The notes under the pieces were generated by a model. The model worked only from the letters and a program-made list of their open reading frames with translations. It did not search any database and had not been told where the DNA came from. Shown here in pieces: positions 1 through 5,945 of a DNA stretch of 7,628 nucleotides. Position 1 is the first letter of the stretch, and each line of letters opens with the position of its first letter. Origin of the DNA: Bacillota bacterium (lineage in GTDB: Bacteria; Bacillota; Clostridia; Christensenellales; Aristaeellaceae); contig JAEWAH010000045.1 in assembly GCA_023391725.1 (NCBI GenBank), forward strand, positions 1 through 7,628, given 5' to 3'. Both the position numbers and the translations under genes were made by a program.

Positions 1-971
1 CGGCAGAGCACTGCGCCCATAAGGTTAGCGCATCGGCCCACCCGCACATTTTCCCATAGGCAGGTTCGGGTAATGCGTGCCCCTTCCTCCACCACCGCTC
101 CGGGGCCTATCACAGCCCCTTCCGAAAGAATGGCGCCCTGACGTATGTGAGCGCCTTCCCCGATATAGCATAGACCTTCTATTTTAACTCCTGGCTCCAG
201 GGTGCATGTCCCTTCCAAAAACGCGTGGCCCGAGGGTTGGCCGTTGATAGGTAGATCCGCCTCCCCGCGCAAGAGAGCCAACTGCGCTGAGACATAAGCT
301 CCCTGGTCACCGATATCGCACCAGTAACCATCCATGGGAAAGCCGTATACGGCCATCCCTTCCTTAACCATCCGGGGGAAGAGGTCCTTGCCAAAATCAT
401 AGGGCTTGTCCTCCGGGATAAGATCCAGTACCTCTTTTTCTAGGATGTAGATGCCTGTATTCACCTGATCGCTGAACACGCCGGACCAGTCCGGTTTTTC
501 TACGAAGCGCTGTACCCGGCCCTCTGAATCCGTGATGACCACACCATAGCTTAAAGGCACGGGCACTGATTTTAGGACCAGGGTGGCCAACGCTTTTTTG
601 GTTTTGTGAAAGGCAATGGCATCGGTCAAGTCGCAGTCCGTAAGCCCATCCCCGGAAAGCACCACAAAGGTGTCCGCTACCATGCCATGGGCTGTGCGCA
701 CGCTGCCGGCCGTGCCCAGGGGGTGGGCCTCTTCAAAGTAGCGCAGGCGCACACCGTATTTTTCTCCCTTGCCAAACATGTCCCGAATGGCCTGGGGCAG
801 ATACGCAACAGTGGCCGCAACGTCCGCAAGGCCATGGCGGTGAAGAAGCTTCAGCGAATATCCCATCACCGGCTCGTTAAGCACCGGGACCAGGGGCTTG
901 GGTTTGTCAAGGGTCAGGGGCCGCAGCCGGACGCCCTCGCCGCCCGCCATAATGATTGCCTGCAACGCCAT
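1..971 (-). CDS. Sugar-phosphate nucleotidyltransferase with beta-helix domain (mannose-1-phosphate guanylyltransferase-like), C-terminus beyond window
   Basis: This enzyme would transfer a nucleotide from an NTP to a sugar 1-phosphate, giving an NDP-sugar for surface glycans. Reading leftward from the ATG at 971, 323 codons are open with no stop before the window edge. The N-terminal Rossmann-like domain has the NTP-binding signature GGEGVRLRPLT (residues 10-20), KPKPLVPV (23-30), PLGTAGS (84-90), the metal-binding SGDGLTD (106-112), VEKP (157-160), NTGIYIL (171-177) and GYWCDIGD (215-222). From about residue 255 the sequence turns into hexapeptide repeats (for example EGAVIGPGAVVEEGARI), a left-handed beta-helix. 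The start is supported by AGAAGGAG eight bases upstream. In Firmicutes, proteins with this exact N-terminal style often continue into a phosphomannomutase-like domain; that part would lie outside the window, so the fusion is inferred. Sugar and nucleotide specificity cannot be read here; GDP-mannose or a glucose-1-phosphate product are both possible. It is divergent from the hutP-like operon. Confidence 0.88.
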   Translation of the reverse strand, partial: MALQAIIMAGGEGVRLRPLTLDKPKPLVPVLNEPVMGYSLKLLHRHGLADVAATVAYLPQAIRDMFGKGEKYGVRLRYFEEAHPLGTAGSVRTAHGMVADTFVVLSGDGLTDCDLTDAIAFHKTKKALATLVLKSVPVPLSYGVVITDSEGRVQRFVEKPDWSGVFSDQVNTGIYILEKEVLDLIPEDKPYDFGKDLFPRMVKEGMAVYGFPMDGYWCDIGDQGAYVSAQLALLRGEADLPINGQPSGHAFLEGTCTLEPGVKIEGLCYIGEGAHIRQGAILSEGAVIGPGAVVEEGARITRTCLWENVRVGRCANLMGAVLC

Positions 972-1064
972 ACGCAACGCTCCTTCTGAAACACATGGCA
1001 GTATTGTGCGCCAGCCTAAACCAAATTATGACGGACAAGAGTGCCTCACAGGGCATAAAACCAC

Positions 1065-1093
1065 TTGTTCCCGGAGAAAGGTTCAGGTATAAT
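1065..1093 (+). promoter_or_regulatory. Sigma-A-type promoter of the hutP-like/cmk operon
   Basis: A perfect -10 hexamer TATAAT lies at 1088-1093, and TTGTTC at 1065-1070 can serve as -35 with the ideal 17-base spacer. The predicted start of transcription is near 1100, about 30 bases before the ATG at 1130. The -35 matches the consensus only in its first three bases, so the -10 carries most of the call. It lies in the 158-base divergent spacer (972-1129). No equally good promoter facing the nucleotidyltransferase was found on the other strand. Confidence 0.7.
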
Positions 1094-1129
1094 GGACGGG
1101 CGGAACGGCTTGTGGAAAGAAGGTACTTT

Positions 1130-1552
1130 ATGCAGCGGCAGATGGAGATCGGAAGCCGGGAGGTGGCCAGGGCGGCCATCCTTTTGAGCTTGTCACGCGG
1201 GCGGGAGGAAGAAACCGCCTTGCGGGGGCAGATGGCCGCAGACGGGCTTCAAACCGCGGCCGTGGACTATGGCGGAGAATTTGTGACCTCCGTGATGCGC
1301 ATCGTGGAGCGGGCGGTAATAGCCGCCAGGCGCGAAGGCGTCATAGGCGAAACGCACCACGAGGAAGGCGCTGTGGCCGGGGCGGCCCGGGAGGCTATTG
1401 CCCAGGTGACCAACAAGGCTCTGGGATTTTCCGTGGGCGGCAAGATCGGCATCGCCCGTTGGGGCGAGCATGTGGCGGTAGCGGTGTTCTTCGGTGTAGG
1501 TCTGGTACACCTGAATGAGGTGTGCGTGGGGATGGGCCACCGTGCCATATAG
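1130..1552 (+). CDS. HutP-family (RNA-binding antiterminator-like) protein
   Basis: The product is 140 residues, close to the roughly 150 of Bacillus subtilis HutP, which binds nascent hut mRNA as a hexamer when charged with L-histidine and Mg2+ and prevents termination. Family features are the opening GSREVARAAILLSLSRGREEE, a central stretch GGEFVTSVMRIVERAV, REGVIGETHHEEGAVAGAAREAIAQV (about residues 69-94), the strand GEHVAVAVFFGVGL and the C-terminal VGMGHRAI, matching the family ending in GINH. The ATG at 1130 is chosen because of GAAAGAAGG just upstream and because it follows the TATAAT promoter at normal distance; a longer open frame back to 956 would run through the promoter and the divergent gene. 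It is first in an operon with cmk 32 bases downstream. No hut genes are near, and the residues aligned with the Bacillus metal ligands appear replaced, so histidine sensing is doubtful. Family membership is fairly sure; the RNA target is unknown. Confidence 0.82.
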   Translation: MQRQMEIGSREVARAAILLSLSRGREEETALRGQMAADGLQTAAVDYGGEFVTSVMRIVERAVIAARREGVIGETHHEEGAVAGAAREAIAQVTNKALGFSVGGKIGIARWGEHVAVAVFFGVGLVHLNEVCVGMGHRAI

Positions 1553-1561
1553 ACATATAGA
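1546..1561 (+). repeat. Perfect tandem 8-mer (CATATAGA x2) at the hutP/cmk junction
   Basis: CATATAGA occurs twice head to tail, at 1546-1553 and 1554-1561. The first copy supplies the TAG stop codon of the hutP-like gene, the second lies in the 32-base spacer before cmk. In RNA it presents two UAG triplets separated by five bases. It is seen directly; any function is inference. Confidence 0.75.
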
Positions 1562-1584
1562 TACGGAAGTGGGGAATCTGAACC

Positions 1585-2265
1585 ATGCCACTTAACATTG
1601 CCATCGACGGGCCCGTGGGCGCAGGGAAATCCTCCATCGCCGAGGATGTGGCTATGAGGCTTGGCATTTTGCACCTGGATACAGGGGCCATGTACCGGGC
1701 GGTGGGGTATGCGGCGCTTATGCGTCATATTTCTCCTGAGGATGAAAAAGCGCTGGAAGTACTGTGCTCGCAGGTTTGCATCAGCGTGCGCTATCTGGAT
1801 GGAAAGCAGCAGACCTTGGTTGATGGGGAAGATGTGAGTGGCAAGATCCGCACGCCCGAGGCGGGCATGGCGGCCTCGGCCGTCTCGCGTTTTCCCGCGG
1901 TGCGCCGCCATATGGTGGCTTTGCAGCGGGAGTTAGCCAAGGAAACGCCCATGGTGGTGGATGGCCGGGATATCGGCACCAATGTGCTGCCAGATGCCGG
2001 CGTCAAGATCTTTCTGACCGCGACGCCGCAGGAGCGGGCGCGCCGCCGCCATCTGGAGCTTATGCGGGCCGGGGCCAAGGATACGTATGAGCAGGTGCTT
2101 GCGGACCTCATTCAGAGGGATAAGCAGGATACCAGCCGCCCGCTGGATCCCTTGCGGCCGGCCGAGGACGCCGTGATCCTGGACAGCACGGACCTTGACA
2201 TGGACAAGGTGGCGGAGCGTATTTTAATGATCGTGGAGGAACGTTATGGGCAGGCCGCAAGATAG
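1585..2265 (+). CDS. cmk: Cytidylate kinase
   Basis: Cytosolic (d)CMP kinase: it phosphorylates CMP and dCMP to the diphosphates with ATP, salvaging nucleotides from RNA and lipid turnover and feeding CTP/dCTP pools. The 226-residue length is standard for the bacterial enzyme. Visible motifs are the P-loop GPVGAGKS (9-16), DTGAMYRAV (32-40) in the nucleoside-binding region, DGRDIGTNVLPDA (126-138), the arginine-rich lid ARRRH (152-156), and RDKQDTSRPLDPLRPAEDA (178-196) followed by ILDST, the typical CMK ending. The ATG at 1585 directly precedes the first beta strand and P-loop; a GGAAGTGGGG tract stands about ten bases upstream as a modest ribosome binding site. It sits 32 bases after the hutP-like gene and its last 20 bases overlap plsC, so the three are almost certainly cotranscribed and cmk-plsC may be translationally coupled. 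Confidence 0.97.
   Translation: MPLNIAIDGPVGAGKSSIAEDVAMRLGILHLDTGAMYRAVGYAALMRHISPEDEKALEVLCSQVCISVRYLDGKQQTLVDGEDVSGKIRTPEAGMAASAVSRFPAVRRHMVALQRELAKETPMVVDGRDIGTNVLPDAGVKIFLTATPQERARRRHLELMRAGAKDTYEQVLADLIQRDKQDTSRPLDPLRPAEDAVILDSTDLDMDKVAERILMIVEERYGQAAR
2235..2248 (+). promoter_or_regulatory. Ribosome binding site and start of plsC inside the end of cmk
   Basis: GGAGGA at 2235-2240 lies five bases before the ATG at 2246-2248, within the last codons of cmk. This fixes the plsC start and creates a 20-base overlap with cmk, the usual arrangement for translational coupling. Confidence 0.8.
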
Positions 2266-2896
2266 TAGAGGCCAAGGACATAAAAAGCGCAGGACTTTTC
2301 TCTATAGCTTGGCGAAAGTACTGGCCTGGATCCTGTTCCATACGGTTTATCCCGTCAAAGTGCACGGCAGGGAGCATTTAAACCTTCAGGGACCGTGTAT
2401 CCTGATCGCCAATCATCTAAGCGGGCTTGACCCTGTATGCGTTGCCCACGCGGCAAAAGGCGACGAAATCACTTTCCTGGCCAAGAAAGAATTGATGAAG
2501 AGCAGCTTTAGCGACTGGCTTTTGCGGGGTCTGCATGCCATCCCGGTAGACCGCCATAATTCCGATATGTCCGCCATGCGAGCCTGCATGCAGGTATTAA
2601 AAGACGGCCGGGTGCTCGGCATCTTTCCAGAAGGCACCCGCTATAAAAAAGGCAACATGGAGGAGCTGGAAGGTGGCGTGGCCATCATGGCTCTGCGCAG
2701 CCAGGTGCCGGTGATTCCGACCTACATCCATGGCAAGCTTCGTCCCTTTCGCCTGGTGAATGTATACGCAAAGCCGCCTATGGAGCTGAATGACCTTCGT
2801 GAAATGGGCGTAGGCAAAGAAGCCAGTGATTTGCTCCTTTCACGGATCGCCGACCTTTACAAGGAATTTGCCAGAAAAGCGGAGGAACGACGGTAA
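2246..2896 (+). CDS. plsC: 1-acyl-sn-glycerol-3-phosphate acyltransferase (PlsC family)
   Basis: Membrane-associated acyltransferase that adds the second fatty acyl chain to lysophosphatidic acid, giving phosphatidic acid, the precursor of all phospholipids. The 216-residue protein has the four family blocks in order: the catalytic HX4D motif in NHLSGLD (56-62), GLHAIPVDR (95-103), the glycerol-phosphate-binding FPEGTR (127-132) and VPVIPTYI (154-161). A hydrophobic segment near residues 19-36 (FLYSLAKVLAWILFHTVY), after a basic N-terminus, is a likely membrane anchor. The C-terminus is charged and helical. The start at 2246 is supported by GGAGGA five bases upstream. It overlaps cmk and is followed 94 bases later by the ispH-rpsA fusion. 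Related acyltransferases acting on other lyso-lipids share these motifs, so the exact acceptor is inferred from family and context; all key residues are present. Confidence 0.93.
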   Translation: MGRPQDSRGQGHKKRRTFLYSLAKVLAWILFHTVYPVKVHGREHLNLQGPCILIANHLSGLDPVCVAHAAKGDEITFLAKKELMKSSFSDWLLRGLHAIPVDRHNSDMSAMRACMQVLKDGRVLGIFPEGTRYKKGNMEELEGGVAIMALRSQVPVIPTYIHGKLRPFRLVNVYAKPPMELNDLREMGVGKEASDLLLSRIADLYKEFARKAEERR

Positions 2897-2954
2897 ATTC
2901 CACTCTGAAAAAAATTTTACACTTTTGCAGGAAATAAGCGGGATAAAGCGAACT

Positions 2955-2963
2955 TGATAATAT
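2955..2963 (+). promoter_or_regulatory. Possible extended -10 promoter before ispH-rpsA
   Basis: The 94-base gap between plsC and the fusion gene is AT-rich and holds TGATAATAT at 2955-2963, readable as an extended -10 (TGn plus TAATAT) or as GATAAT at 2956-2961. No convincing -35 stands 16-18 bases upstream. No terminator hairpin is visible in the gap, so read-through from plsC is expected and this would be an extra internal promoter at most. Confidence 0.35.
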
Positions 2964-2990
2964 TAGTGTTTTTTTCTGGAAGGGGAAGCT

Positions 2991-5078
2991 ATGCCGCTTG
3001 AAATCACGGAACATGCAGGGTTCTGCATGGGTGTACAAAGGGCGGTGGATGCGGCTCTTCACGCGGCGGAGGAAGACGGTCCCCTATGCACGCTGGGGGA
3101 GCTGACGCACAATCCGCAGGTGGTGGAACTGCTCAAGGCCAAGGGGGTTCCCTCGGTAGACGATTTAAAGGATATCAAGGGCCGGAAAGTCATTGTCCGC
3201 AGCCATGGCGTCTCCCAGGAAACGCTTGACCTGCTTCGCAGCCAAGGGATCACCTACATGGATTGCACGTGTCCCTTTGTGGACAGGATGCATCGGATCG
3301 TGAAGGAATTTTCCTCCGATGGAAGGCCCGTAGTGCTGGTAGGGCAGCGGGATCATCCCGAGGTCCAGGGCACCGCGGGGTGGTGTCAGGGGCCGGTATA
3401 CATCCTTCGGGAGGAAGAAGAAATTGGGGCTCTCCCGCCCCTTGAGGAAGCGCTAGCAGTCGTCCAGACCACTTTCCCGCCAGATAAGTGGGAGCGCATG
3501 GCAGACCTTTTGAAAAAGCGTATTCCCGGCCTCACAGTGAAGGATACCATCTGCCCCGAGACCCGCAAGCGCCAGGAGGAGGCCAAAGACCTGGCTTCCC
3601 GGGCCGATGCCATGATCGTGGTGGGAGGTCTTTCCAGCGCCAACACAAGAAAGCTCCTGGAAACCTGCCAGAAACTATGTAAAAGGACCATCCTGGTAGA
3701 GCGCGCGGCGGACATCCCGCCGGGCTTTGCAGATATCCATGCAGACCTTATCGGAATAACCGCTGGCGCATCTACGCCGGATTGGTCACTTAAGGAGGTT
3801 GTCACACGCATGATCGACAGAGAACAACAGGATCAGATGCTGCCCGCGGAGGAAGAGTCCAAGAACAATTTCATGGCTGATGTGGAGGCAACTCTGGTCA
3901 AAATCAAACCCGGGCAAACCGTTACCGGCACCGTCGTCCAGATCACCGATGATGAGGTCTGTGTCAACATCGGCTACAAATCCGATGGCCTGATCAAGCG
4001 GTCCGATGTCACATCGGAAGATCTTGAGCTGGGCCAGGAGATCGAAGTGGAAGTGGTCAAGGTCAACGACGGCGAAGGGAACGTGGTGCTTTCCCAGCGC
4101 AACATCGTCAACCGCAAGGCTTGGGATGCGCTGATGGTAAAGTATGAGGCGGGCGAGTATGTCGAAGGCGTTGGCAAGGAGGCTGTCAAAGGCGGCCTGA
4201 TCGCCGAAGTGGACGGCATCCGCACCTTCGTGCCGGCTTCCCAGCTCTCACAGCGGTATGTGGAGAAGATCTCCGAGTTTGTGGGCAAGCCCATCAAGCT
4301 CAAGATCATCGAAGTGGACAAGCAAAAGAAGCGCATCGTGGCCAGCCGCAAGGCCTACCTGACGGAAGAGAGCGCCTCAAAGAAGAAGGATGCCTGGGAT
4401 AAGCTTACCGAAGGCGAAGTCGTAACCGGCATCGTCCGCAGGCTTACAGATTTCGGCGCCTTTGTGGATGTGGGGGGCGTAGATGGCCTGATCCATGTGA
4501 CCGACCTGAGCTGGGGCCGCATCAAGCACCCCTCTGAAGTCGTTACCCCTAACCAAGAGGTACAGGTAAAGATCCTGTCCCTGGACCGTGAGCGGGAGCG
4601 CATCCAGCTGGGTTACAAGCAGCTGGCCCCCAAACCTTGGGACGTGGCGGAAGAAAAGTACGCCGTGGGTTCCGTGGTGGAAGGCAAAGTTGTGCGCATC
4701 ACTACCTTTGGCGCGTTTGTGGAGCTGGAGCCCGGCCTGGACGGCCTGGTACACATCTCCCAGTGCGCTCTGACCCGCGTCCAGAAAGTGGAGGATGCGG
4801 TGAAGGTTGGCCAAACCGTCCGCGTGAAGGTTTTGAAGGTAGAACCCGCCGAGAAGCGCATCAGCCTGAGCATCCGCGAAGTGCTGGAGGATGAGGCGTT
4901 CAACTACAGCCAGGAGATCCCTGGCGAAGGAGAGTTCGAGGCTGGCAAGGCCGAGACTGCTCAGGAGGAAGCCCCCGCTGCGGAAGAAACCTCTGAACCG
5001 AAAAAGGCTCCCCGCAAGAAGGCCCCTGCCAAGGAAGATGCTCCTGCGCAGGAGACCGAGGCTCCCGAGGCGGAATAA
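2991..5078 (+). CDS. ispH-rpsA: IspH (HMBPP reductase) fused to ribosomal protein S1
   Basis: Two proteins in one 695-residue chain. Residues 1 to about 280 are IspH/LytB, the Fe-S enzyme that reduces HMBPP to IPP and DMAPP at the end of the MEP pathway. The cluster cysteines are C12 (GFCMG), C94 (CTCPF) and C188 (TICPET); substrate-site residues are H40 (THNP), H72 (SHGVSQE), H122 and E124 (DHPEV), T160-T161, S215-S216/N218 and S261 (AGASTP). After a short acidic linker come four S1 (OB-fold) repeats at about 305-371, 387-455, 473-542 and 558-629, the count usual for Firmicutes S1; repeats 3 and 4 have the classic FGAFV core. Residues 640-695 form a Glu/Ala/Lys/Pro-rich, probably disordered tail. 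The fusion is an established clostridial architecture. The ATG at 2991 has GGAAGGGG six bases upstream. No frameshift separates the halves. It ends the operon just before a strong terminator. Confidence 0.96.
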   Translation: MPLEITEHAGFCMGVQRAVDAALHAAEEDGPLCTLGELTHNPQVVELLKAKGVPSVDDLKDIKGRKVIVRSHGVSQETLDLLRSQGITYMDCTCPFVDRMHRIVKEFSSDGRPVVLVGQRDHPEVQGTAGWCQGPVYILREEEEIGALPPLEEALAVVQTTFPPDKWERMADLLKKRIPGLTVKDTICPETRKRQEEAKDLASRADAMIVVGGLSSANTRKLLETCQKLCKRTILVERAADIPPGFADIHADLIGITAGASTPDWSLKEVVTRMIDREQQDQMLPAEEESKNNFMADVEATLVKIKPGQTVTGTVVQITDDEVCVNIGYKSDGLIKRSDVTSEDLELGQEIEVEVVKVNDGEGNVVLSQRNIVNRKAWDALMVKYEAGEYVEGVGKEAVKGGLIAEVDGIRTFVPASQLSQRYVEKISEFVGKPIKLKIIEVDKQKKRIVASRKAYLTEESASKKKDAWDKLTEGEVVTGIVRRLTDFGAFVDVGGVDGLIHVTDLSWGRIKHPSEVVTPNQEVQVKILSLDRERERIQLGYKQLAPKPWDVAEEKYAVGSVVEGKVVRITTFGAFVELEPGLDGLVHISQCALTRVQKVEDAVKVGQTVRVKVLKVEPAEKRISLSIREVLEDEAFNYSQEIPGEGEFEAGKAETAQEEAPAAEETSEPKKAPRKKAPAKEDAPAQETEAPEAE
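3791..3812 (+). promoter_or_regulatory. Internal Shine-Dalgarno plus in-frame ATG at the IspH/S1 boundary
   Basis: TAAGGAGGT at 3791-3799 is a full-length match to the 16S anti-Shine-Dalgarno. Eleven bases after its GGAGG core comes ATG at 3810-3812, in frame, codon 274 of the fusion, exactly where the IspH domain ends. Starting here would give a 422-residue S1 alone. The spacing is longer than ideal, and the Lys-Glu-Val codons that create the motif may simply be conserved IspH residues, so function is inferred. Confidence 0.4.
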
Positions 5079-5094
5079 ACCTTAAACAATAAAT

Positions 5095-5146
5095 GCTGTA
5101 CCCAGAGCTGGCGGGATGACCGCCGCTTGCGGGTACAGCTTTTTTT
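5095..5146 (+). terminator. Intrinsic terminator after ispH-rpsA
   Basis: GCTGTACCC (5095-5103) pairs perfectly with GGGTACAGC (5131-5139), and the interior folds again through GGCGG (5110-5114) with CCGCC (5120-5124) around the loop GATGA. Short AGC/GCT pairs (5106-5108 with 5125-5127) bridge the two. Seven T residues follow at 5140-5146. It starts 16 bases after the rpsA stop codon and should end the long operon. It finishes 20 bases before the thiN start. Confidence 0.92.
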
Positions 5147-5166
5147 CAAAGATCCGGAGGGAATAC

Positions 5167-5814
5167 ATGCGCCGCTGCGTGATTATTCCGGCTTGGGCGC
5201 CGGATGGCATACGGGAAATCATGGGATTTAACGGGGAGGATCTCATCATCTGCGCCGATGGCGGGTATGCATTGGCACAACGCGAAAACATCCAACCTCA
5301 TGTGCTGGTGGGGGATTTTGACTCCCTGGGTGAGGTCCCGAAAGAACTCCCACCCGGGTGCCGGGTAATCCGGGTACCCCGGGAAAAGAATGAGACCGAC
5401 GCTTTTTTGTGCCTGCAATGCGGTATGAAAGCAGGCTGCCGTTTTTTTGTGATGGCCGGGGGAATTGGCGGCAGGCTGGACCATACCGTAGCGCATCTTC
5501 AAATACTGGCCTATGCTTCTGAGCATGGCCTTCAAATGTGGATGATGGACCGAGACAATCGGGTGACCATGATGGAGCCGGGGGAGGTGCGCATCCCCCG
5601 GGCGGAGGGGTTTAAGCTCTCGGTGCTGTCCCATTCGGACCGCTGCCTGGGCGTGACTTTAGAAAACGTGAAATACCCCCTTTCTGACGCGGAGCTGACG
5701 AATGCTTTCCCGCTGGGGATCAGCAACGAATTTGAGGGGGAAGAGGCGGTGATCCGCCTGAAAGAAGGCAGGCTTTTGCTCCTGCTCAGCCGGGACAGGG
5801 CTGCAAAGACGTAA
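5167..5814 (+). CDS. thiN: Thiamine pyrophosphokinase
   Basis: Transfers pyrophosphate from ATP to thiamine, giving thiamine diphosphate, in the cytosol. This is the salvage route for imported thiamine. The 215-residue protein has the ThiN/TPK catalytic motifs CADGGY (29-34), LVGDFDS (47-53), EKNETDA (73-79) and GGRLDHT (101-107), which supply the acidic metal ligands, and the C-terminal thiamine-binding beta-domain with GISNEF (184-189). The start is placed at 5167 because GGAGG lies six bases before it and the protein begins with the first core strand; an in-frame ATG at 5116 lies inside the terminator hairpin and would add an unrelated 17-residue extension. In many Firmicutes thiN sits after rsgA and rpe; here it follows the rpsA terminator alone. 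No TPP riboswitch and no clear promoter are visible in the 88-base gap, so its transcription may depend on read-through. Confidence 0.95.
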   Translation: MRRCVIIPAWAPDGIREIMGFNGEDLIICADGGYALAQRENIQPHVLVGDFDSLGEVPKELPPGCRVIRVPREKNETDAFLCLQCGMKAGCRFFVMAGGIGGRLDHTVAHLQILAYASEHGLQMWMMDRDNRVTMMEPGEVRIPRAEGFKLSVLSHSDRCLGVTLENVKYPLSDAELTNAFPLGISNEFEGEEAVIRLKEGRLLLLLSRDRAAKT

Positions 5815-5856
5815 AAGCGAACGTTTCTTAAAAGCATGGCCGGTAAGATCGGGAAA
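5813..5856 (+). promoter_or_regulatory. Candidate PurR operator (PurBox-like pair) upstream of purC
   Basis: A13-mer at 5813-5825 matches the Bacillus PurBox consensus AWWWCCGAACWWT, as recalled, at 11 of 13 positions. A weaker inverted copy at 5844-5856 matches at 9 of 13. They are 18 bases apart, close to the spacing of paired PurBoxes, and lie just upstream of the purC -35. The first box overlaps the thiN stop codon. The function is inference; the match could be chance. Confidence 0.33.
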
Positions 5857-5860
5857 ATTC

Positions 5861-5889
5861 TTGCAAATCGGCAAATTTTTTGTTACAAT
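5861..5889 (+). promoter_or_regulatory. Sigma-A-type promoter of purC
   Basis: TTGCAA at 5861-5866 and TACAAT at 5884-5889 are separated by the ideal 17 bases, and TGT directly before the -10 adds an extended -10 element. Transcription would start near 5896, giving a leader of about 50 bases, too short for a purine riboswitch. Confidence 0.75.
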
Positions 5890-5945
5890 TACGATTGATT
5901 TATTTTTATTGTATATTAGTGGCAAGGGGCAAAGGAGCATCCGGC

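Noticed and set aside
1025..1030. CATAAT on the minus strand as a -10 for the nucleotidyltransferase
   Set aside because: No acceptable -35 at 16-18 bases; too weak to report as a promoter.
1042..1055. Small inverted repeat TGCC/GGCA in the divergent spacer
   Set aside because: Only four pairs with a six-base loop and no T-run; expected by chance.
606..1092. Plus-strand open frames opposite and beside the nucleotidyltransferase start
   Set aside because: They are antisense or out-of-frame shadows: no family motifs, no suitable ribosome binding site, and the minus-strand frame has a full set of catalytic motifs.
956..1129. Upstream extension of the HutP-like protein to an ATG at 956
   Set aside because: It would cross the TATAAT promoter and the divergent gene; the added residues do not resemble the family and the ATG at 1130 has a good ribosome binding site.
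5116..5166. Earlier thiN start at 5116
   Set aside because: It lies within the terminator hairpin and has no ribosome binding site; the start at 5167 has GGAGG at proper distance.
5863..5876. Direct repeat GCAAAT (5863-5868, 5871-5876) in the purC promoter
   Set aside because: Six-base repeat in an AT-rich promoter; no known operator matches, likely chance.
5895..5917. TTGATT with TATATT as a second purC promoter
   Set aside because: The spacer is only 11 bases, too short for sigma-A recognition.
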